A model generated the notes under the pieces. The model did not search any database and was not told where the DNA came from. It worked only from the letters and a program-made list of their open reading frames with translations. Position numbers and translations under genes: made by a program. A stretch of DNA of 64,000 bases from JAVJQS01 sp040218815 (GTDB lineage: Bacteria > Bacteroidota > Bacteroidia > Flavobacteriales_E > Vicingaceae): positions 372,001 through 436,000 of the forward strand of contig JAVJQS010000004.1 in assembly GCA_040218815.1 (NCBI GenBank), in the 5' to 3' direction. Shown here piece after piece: positions 61,314 to 64,000 of the stretch. Position 1 is the first letter of the stretch; every line of letters starts with the position of its first letter.

Positions 61314-63221
61314 ATGAAAAAAGTACTGCTTCCTCTCTTTTTAATTTCATTTCTAGTTGCACATACTCAGACATCTGAAATATGTAAAATCATTGAATAT
61401 GAAGCAAAATCAGCGAAACTTAAACCTAGAAATCTAAAGTCGGCTCCTCAAACAGCTGCTTACGATGTGATCTTTTATTCCTTGGATATTTCAGTTGATC
61501 CTACTTTTCGTTATGTGAAAGGCTCAGTAAGCACTCATTTTGTAGTCAGTGATTCTTCCCTATCAGACTTGGTGTTTGACCTAAGTTCAAGTTTAACAGT
61601 TGATTCTGTTATCTATAGAGACAGCAGTATAGGATTTAATCGTTTAGTATCTAACACGGTGAGTATTCAGTTACCCAATGCTATTTTTAGAGGGATTATA
61701 GATTCAGTAAAAGTTTTTTATCAAGGAATTCCTCGTAACATTTCGGGTGTTAACCCATTTACTACTGCTATTAATTCCAATAGAGACACTGTTTTATGGA
61801 CTTTATCGGAGCCATATGGAGCACAAGAATGGTGGCCTTGTAAGAATTCATTAACTGATAAAGCTGACTCCATAGAAATTATAGTTAGCACTCCACAACG
61901 CTACCGAGTAGCTAGTCATGGGAATTTATTGGCTATTGATAGTCTTAGCGGGATAGCACGCTATCATTATAAAACAAGCTATCCTATTGTATCTTATTTA
62001 GTTGCAATTGCTGTAGCTAAATACAATTATTTTGAAGAGTATCTCAATGTGGGAACTGATTCAATTTTAATGCAATACTTTCTATATAGGAATAACAGTT
62101 TCGGGGCTTCATCTTCAGGAATGGAGGAGTTCATGCAGTTTTTTGATTCCTTGCTCGGACCATATCCGTATATAAAAGAAAAGTATGGCCATGCTGATTT
62201 TACTTTTGGTGGTGGCATAGAACACCAAACCATGAGCTTTATGGGGAATAACGGTGGCGAACTTAAAGCACATGAATTAATTCATCAATGGTTTGGCAAT
62301 AAAGTAACATGCGGCTCTTGGAAAGATTTATGGTTAAATGAGGGATTTGCAACTTATTTGACAGCATTAACTTATGAGTTTGATGTAGTGCATAGTAAGA
62401 ACTTTTACCAAGCCTATCTTGCAGGTATGCAAGGGGCTTGTTTTAATTATCCCAGCGGCTCAGTTTATCGCCGAGACACATCTAGTGTGGCAAGTTTATT
62501 TAATCCCTTAGTCTACCAAAAAGGCGGTTTTGCGCTGCATATGATTCGATGGACCATAAAGGATAGTGCCTTTTTTGCGGGAATGCGAAATTTTTTAAAT
62601 GACTCAAGCTTGGCTTTTGGTTTTGCTAAGACGCCTCAACTACAAGCCCACTTTGAAAGCAGCTCAGGGCAAAATTTAGATGAGTTTTTTAAAGATTGGG
62701 TGTATGGTAAAGGATTTCCACGAATGGATAGTTATTGGAGTCAAAATGGGTCACAATTTGAATTAATTATCAACCAAAATCAATCGGATACATCGGTAAG
62801 TTACTTCGATATTGAGCTCCCTTATAGATTACTCGGTCCTAATTTAGATACTATTGTTGTTGTTAATCCAAGCTTCTCAGGTGAAAAGTTTACCCTCACC
62901 ATTAATCAAACAATAAACTCTATAGAGCTTGACCCAGACAATTGGGTGTTGAACCAAAATGGAATAATCACTAATCTAAAAGAAGAGTCAATAGAAAGCC
63001 ACATTAAAATTTATCCCAACCCTGCTAAAAATAGTTTGAGTATAGAAGTTCCAGATCAAATTCAAGTTGAAGAAGTACGAATTTTCGATTTAACTGGATC
63101 GCTTGTTAAAGAAAGCGGAAGCATTAAAAACATCAATATTAGCAATTTACAAAAAGGAGTCTATTTTATTGAATTAAAGAGTGTTAATGAAATTTACCGA
63201 AAGCGATTGATTAAGAACTAA
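61314..63221 (+). CDS. Secreted M1-family metallopeptidase with T9SS sorting tail
   Basis: A 635-residue exported aminopeptidase-like enzyme. After a signal peptide (1-18, ending AHTQ) come a beta-rich N-terminal domain, the exopeptidase motif GGGIEHQTMSFMG, the zinc site HELIHQWFG (His320, Glu321, His324) and Glu343 in LNEGFATYL at the family spacing of 18, then a C-terminal T9SS type A domain (KIYPNPAKNSLSIEV, FDLTGSLVKE, KGVYFIELKS). M1 enzymes remove N-terminal residues from peptides. It follows the M23 gene after 3 bp. The usual C-terminal helical domain of M1 enzymes seems shortened. Confidence 0.94.
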   Translation: MKKVLLPLFLISFLVAHTQTSEICKIIEYEAKSAKLKPRNLKSAPQTAAYDVIFYSLDISVDPTFRYVKGSVSTHFVVSDSSLSDLVFDLSSSLTVDSVIYRDSSIGFNRLVSNTVSIQLPNAIFRGIIDSVKVFYQGIPRNISGVNPFTTAINSNRDTVLWTLSEPYGAQEWWPCKNSLTDKADSIEIIVSTPQRYRVASHGNLLAIDSLSGIARYHYKTSYPIVSYLVAIAVAKYNYFEEYLNVGTDSILMQYFLYRNNSFGASSSGMEEFMQFFDSLLGPYPYIKEKYGHADFTFGGGIEHQTMSFMGNNGGELKAHELIHQWFGNKVTCGSWKDLWLNEGFATYLTALTYEFDVVHSKNFYQAYLAGMQGACFNYPSGSVYRRDTSSVASLFNPLVYQKGGFALHMIRWTIKDSAFFAGMRNFLNDSSLAFGFAKTPQLQAHFESSSGQNLDEFFKDWVYGKGFPRMDSYWSQNGSQFELIINQNQSDTSVSYFDIELPYRLLGPNLDTIVVVNPSFSGEKFTLTINQTINSIELDPDNWVLNQNGIITNLKEESIESHIKIYPNPAKNSLSIEVPDQIQVEEVRIFDLTGSLVKESGSIKNINISNLQKGVYFIELKSVNEIYRKRLIKN

Positions 63222-63699
63222 CTCATTATTTACCCTTCTTCAATCTTTAATCCTTAATCTTTTTTCTCACCCTTTCCCCCAATTATCATTTATTCATTAT
63301 CATTTATCAACTATCAATTCTTCCATCTTACATGTTTAACCACAAAGCTCACGAAGCTTGCACTAAGTTCACAAAGATTTCAATTCATCTAAAATCTAAG
63401 GTCTAAAATCTAAAATCACTATCTCCTTCATCTCTTCTCTTTTAGTCTTTAATCCTTTATCTTTTATCTTTTATCTCACCCTTTCCCGCAATTATCAATT
63501 ATCCATTATCAATTGTCATTTATCAATTCTCAACTATCAATTCTTAGGTCCTCCATGTTTAACCTCAAAGCACACTAAGTTTAATTCCATTCCTAATTTT
63601 TTACTCCTTCATCTTTCAGCCTTCATCCTTATTCCCATAATCTAAAATCAAAAACCGTAAATCGTAAATCCCATTATTATTTATCCATTATCAATTATC
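63222..63699. repeat. 478-bp phrase-repeat island, inverted relative to 53-54 kb
   Basis: A block of about 130 bp occurs twice, near 63243-63375 and 63451-63580, sharing CTCACCCTTTCCC, ATTATCATTTA or ATTATCAATTATCCATTATC, AACTATCAATTCTT and CATGTTTAACC(A/T)CAAAGC. The phrases are reverse complements of those in the 53.4-54.1 kb island (CATTATCCATT versus AATGGATAATG; AACCACAAAGC versus GCTTTGTGGTT). No gene seen. Confidence 0.82.
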
Positions 63700-64000
63700 T
63701 CACTCCTCATGTCCTCTTCCCTTGATATTTTCTTTTTTAAATGCCTCTTCTAATTCTTTTTCTTCACCAACTAAAACTTCTGGCCTAATCCTTTCTCCCA
63801 ATCGGCTCAAGTCTGGTTGACCAGCGTTTACCCAAGCGGTGTACCATAAGCTACCCACCATTAGAATTGCTTGTTGCATCCTTTTTTCAACCATTCCATC
63901 CATTCGCTCAGCATAACTAAGTGCAAACTGCTGTGAATATTGCCTCATGGTGGACTGCCCACGCTGTTCGAAAGCATATTTTTGATCTGATGGAAATTGT
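63700..64000 (-). CDS. C-terminal end of a zinc-dependent phospholipase C / S1-P1 nuclease-like protein (partial)
   Basis: The frame is open to the right edge of the window, so the coding region continues beyond 64000. The visible 100 residues read QFPSDQKYAFEQRGQST at the edge, then SYAERMDGMVEKRMQQAIL, VGSLWYTAWVNAGQPDL and an acidic, charged tail. I recognise this as the conserved C-terminus of a Bacteroidota family of about 350-380 residues annotated as zinc-dependent phospholipase C. The Met at 63948 lies inside the conserved region and is not the start. The metal-binding N-terminal part is outside the window. Confidence 0.78.
   Translation of the reverse strand, partial: QFPSDQKYAFEQRGQSTMRQYSQQFALSYAERMDGMVEKRMQQAILMVGSLWYTAWVNAGQPDLSRLGERIRPEVLVGEEKELEEAFKKENIKGRGHEE

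Overview
This window is AT-rich chromosomal DNA from a member of the Bacteroidota, most likely a marine or freshwater Flavobacteriales-type bacterium. The signs are two kinds of type IX secretion sorting tails (a CHU_C-like gliding-associated tail and the shorter Por-type tail), TAnnTTTG promoter elements, few Shine-Dalgarno sequences, frequent TTG starts, a TonB-dependent receptor with a carboxypeptidase-like N-terminal domain, and families largely confined to Bacteroidota (HAEPLYID-type membrane protein, DUF7793-type proteins). I saw no rRNA, tRNA, CRISPR array, insertion sequence or prophage.

Layout. 1-4.9 kb: two secreted hypothetical proteins, then the translation operon thrS-infC-rpmI-rplT. 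infC appears to start at an ATA codon behind a strong AGGAGG. 5.0-10.0 kb: a tightly overlapping five-gene cassette (class II glutamine amidotransferase, C39-like peptidase, RimK-like ATP-grasp ligase with an RLAN-type N-terminus, GCS2-type ligase, N-formylglutamate amidohydrolase-like enzyme) that looks like a pathway for building and trimming a gamma-glutamyl or peptide-like metabolite. 10-20 kb: serine hydrolase, MsrA lipoprotein, AAA/VWA pair, 7TM-SpoIIE phosphatase, a 185-bp tandem repeat array, and a large secreted protein. 20-24.7 kb: LptF/G-type permease, two glycosyltransferases and dapD. 24.7-36.6 kb: a minus-strand amine/amide locus of six close-packed genes (aminotransferase, carbon-nitrogen hydrolase, VOC protein, Orn/Lys/Arg decarboxylase, ATP-grasp ligase, C45 Ntn-hydrolase), followed by an unusual alanine-type symporter and an aldehyde dehydrogenase. 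36.7-44.1 kb: surface lipoprotein, lipoamide dehydrogenase, prenyltransferase, PAP2 phosphatase, VOC protein, HMG-CoA lyase, pyrD.

44.2-46.3 kb: three tandem DUF7793 paralogues face an XRE regulator whose upstream region carries six copies of a TTACAnnTGTAA palindrome; next to it lies a decayed outer-membrane protein gene. 46.7-57.2 kb: a metal-uptake island with a HAEPLYID-type protein, a DtxR-family regulator divergent from a TonB receptor, a second DtxR regulator with a perfect 16-bp palindrome upstream, and a TroA/YtgA-like ABC transporter. Its first permease is fused to a third DtxR-like domain, the same architecture as chlamydial YtgCR. Long phrase-repeat islands are inserted between its genes. 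57.2-64 kb: an RDD gene broken by one stop codon, a very large secreted M23 peptidase, a secreted M1 peptidase, another phrase-repeat island in the opposite orientation, and the C-terminal end of a zinc-dependent phospholipase C-like protein.

The strongest candidates for undescribed biology are the 5-10 kb amidoligase/peptidase cassette, the 28.6-36.6 kb decarboxylase/ATP-grasp/C45 operon, the operator array with the DUF7793 triplet, and the permease-regulator fusion. All functional assignments come from motif recognition by eye; no database search was run.
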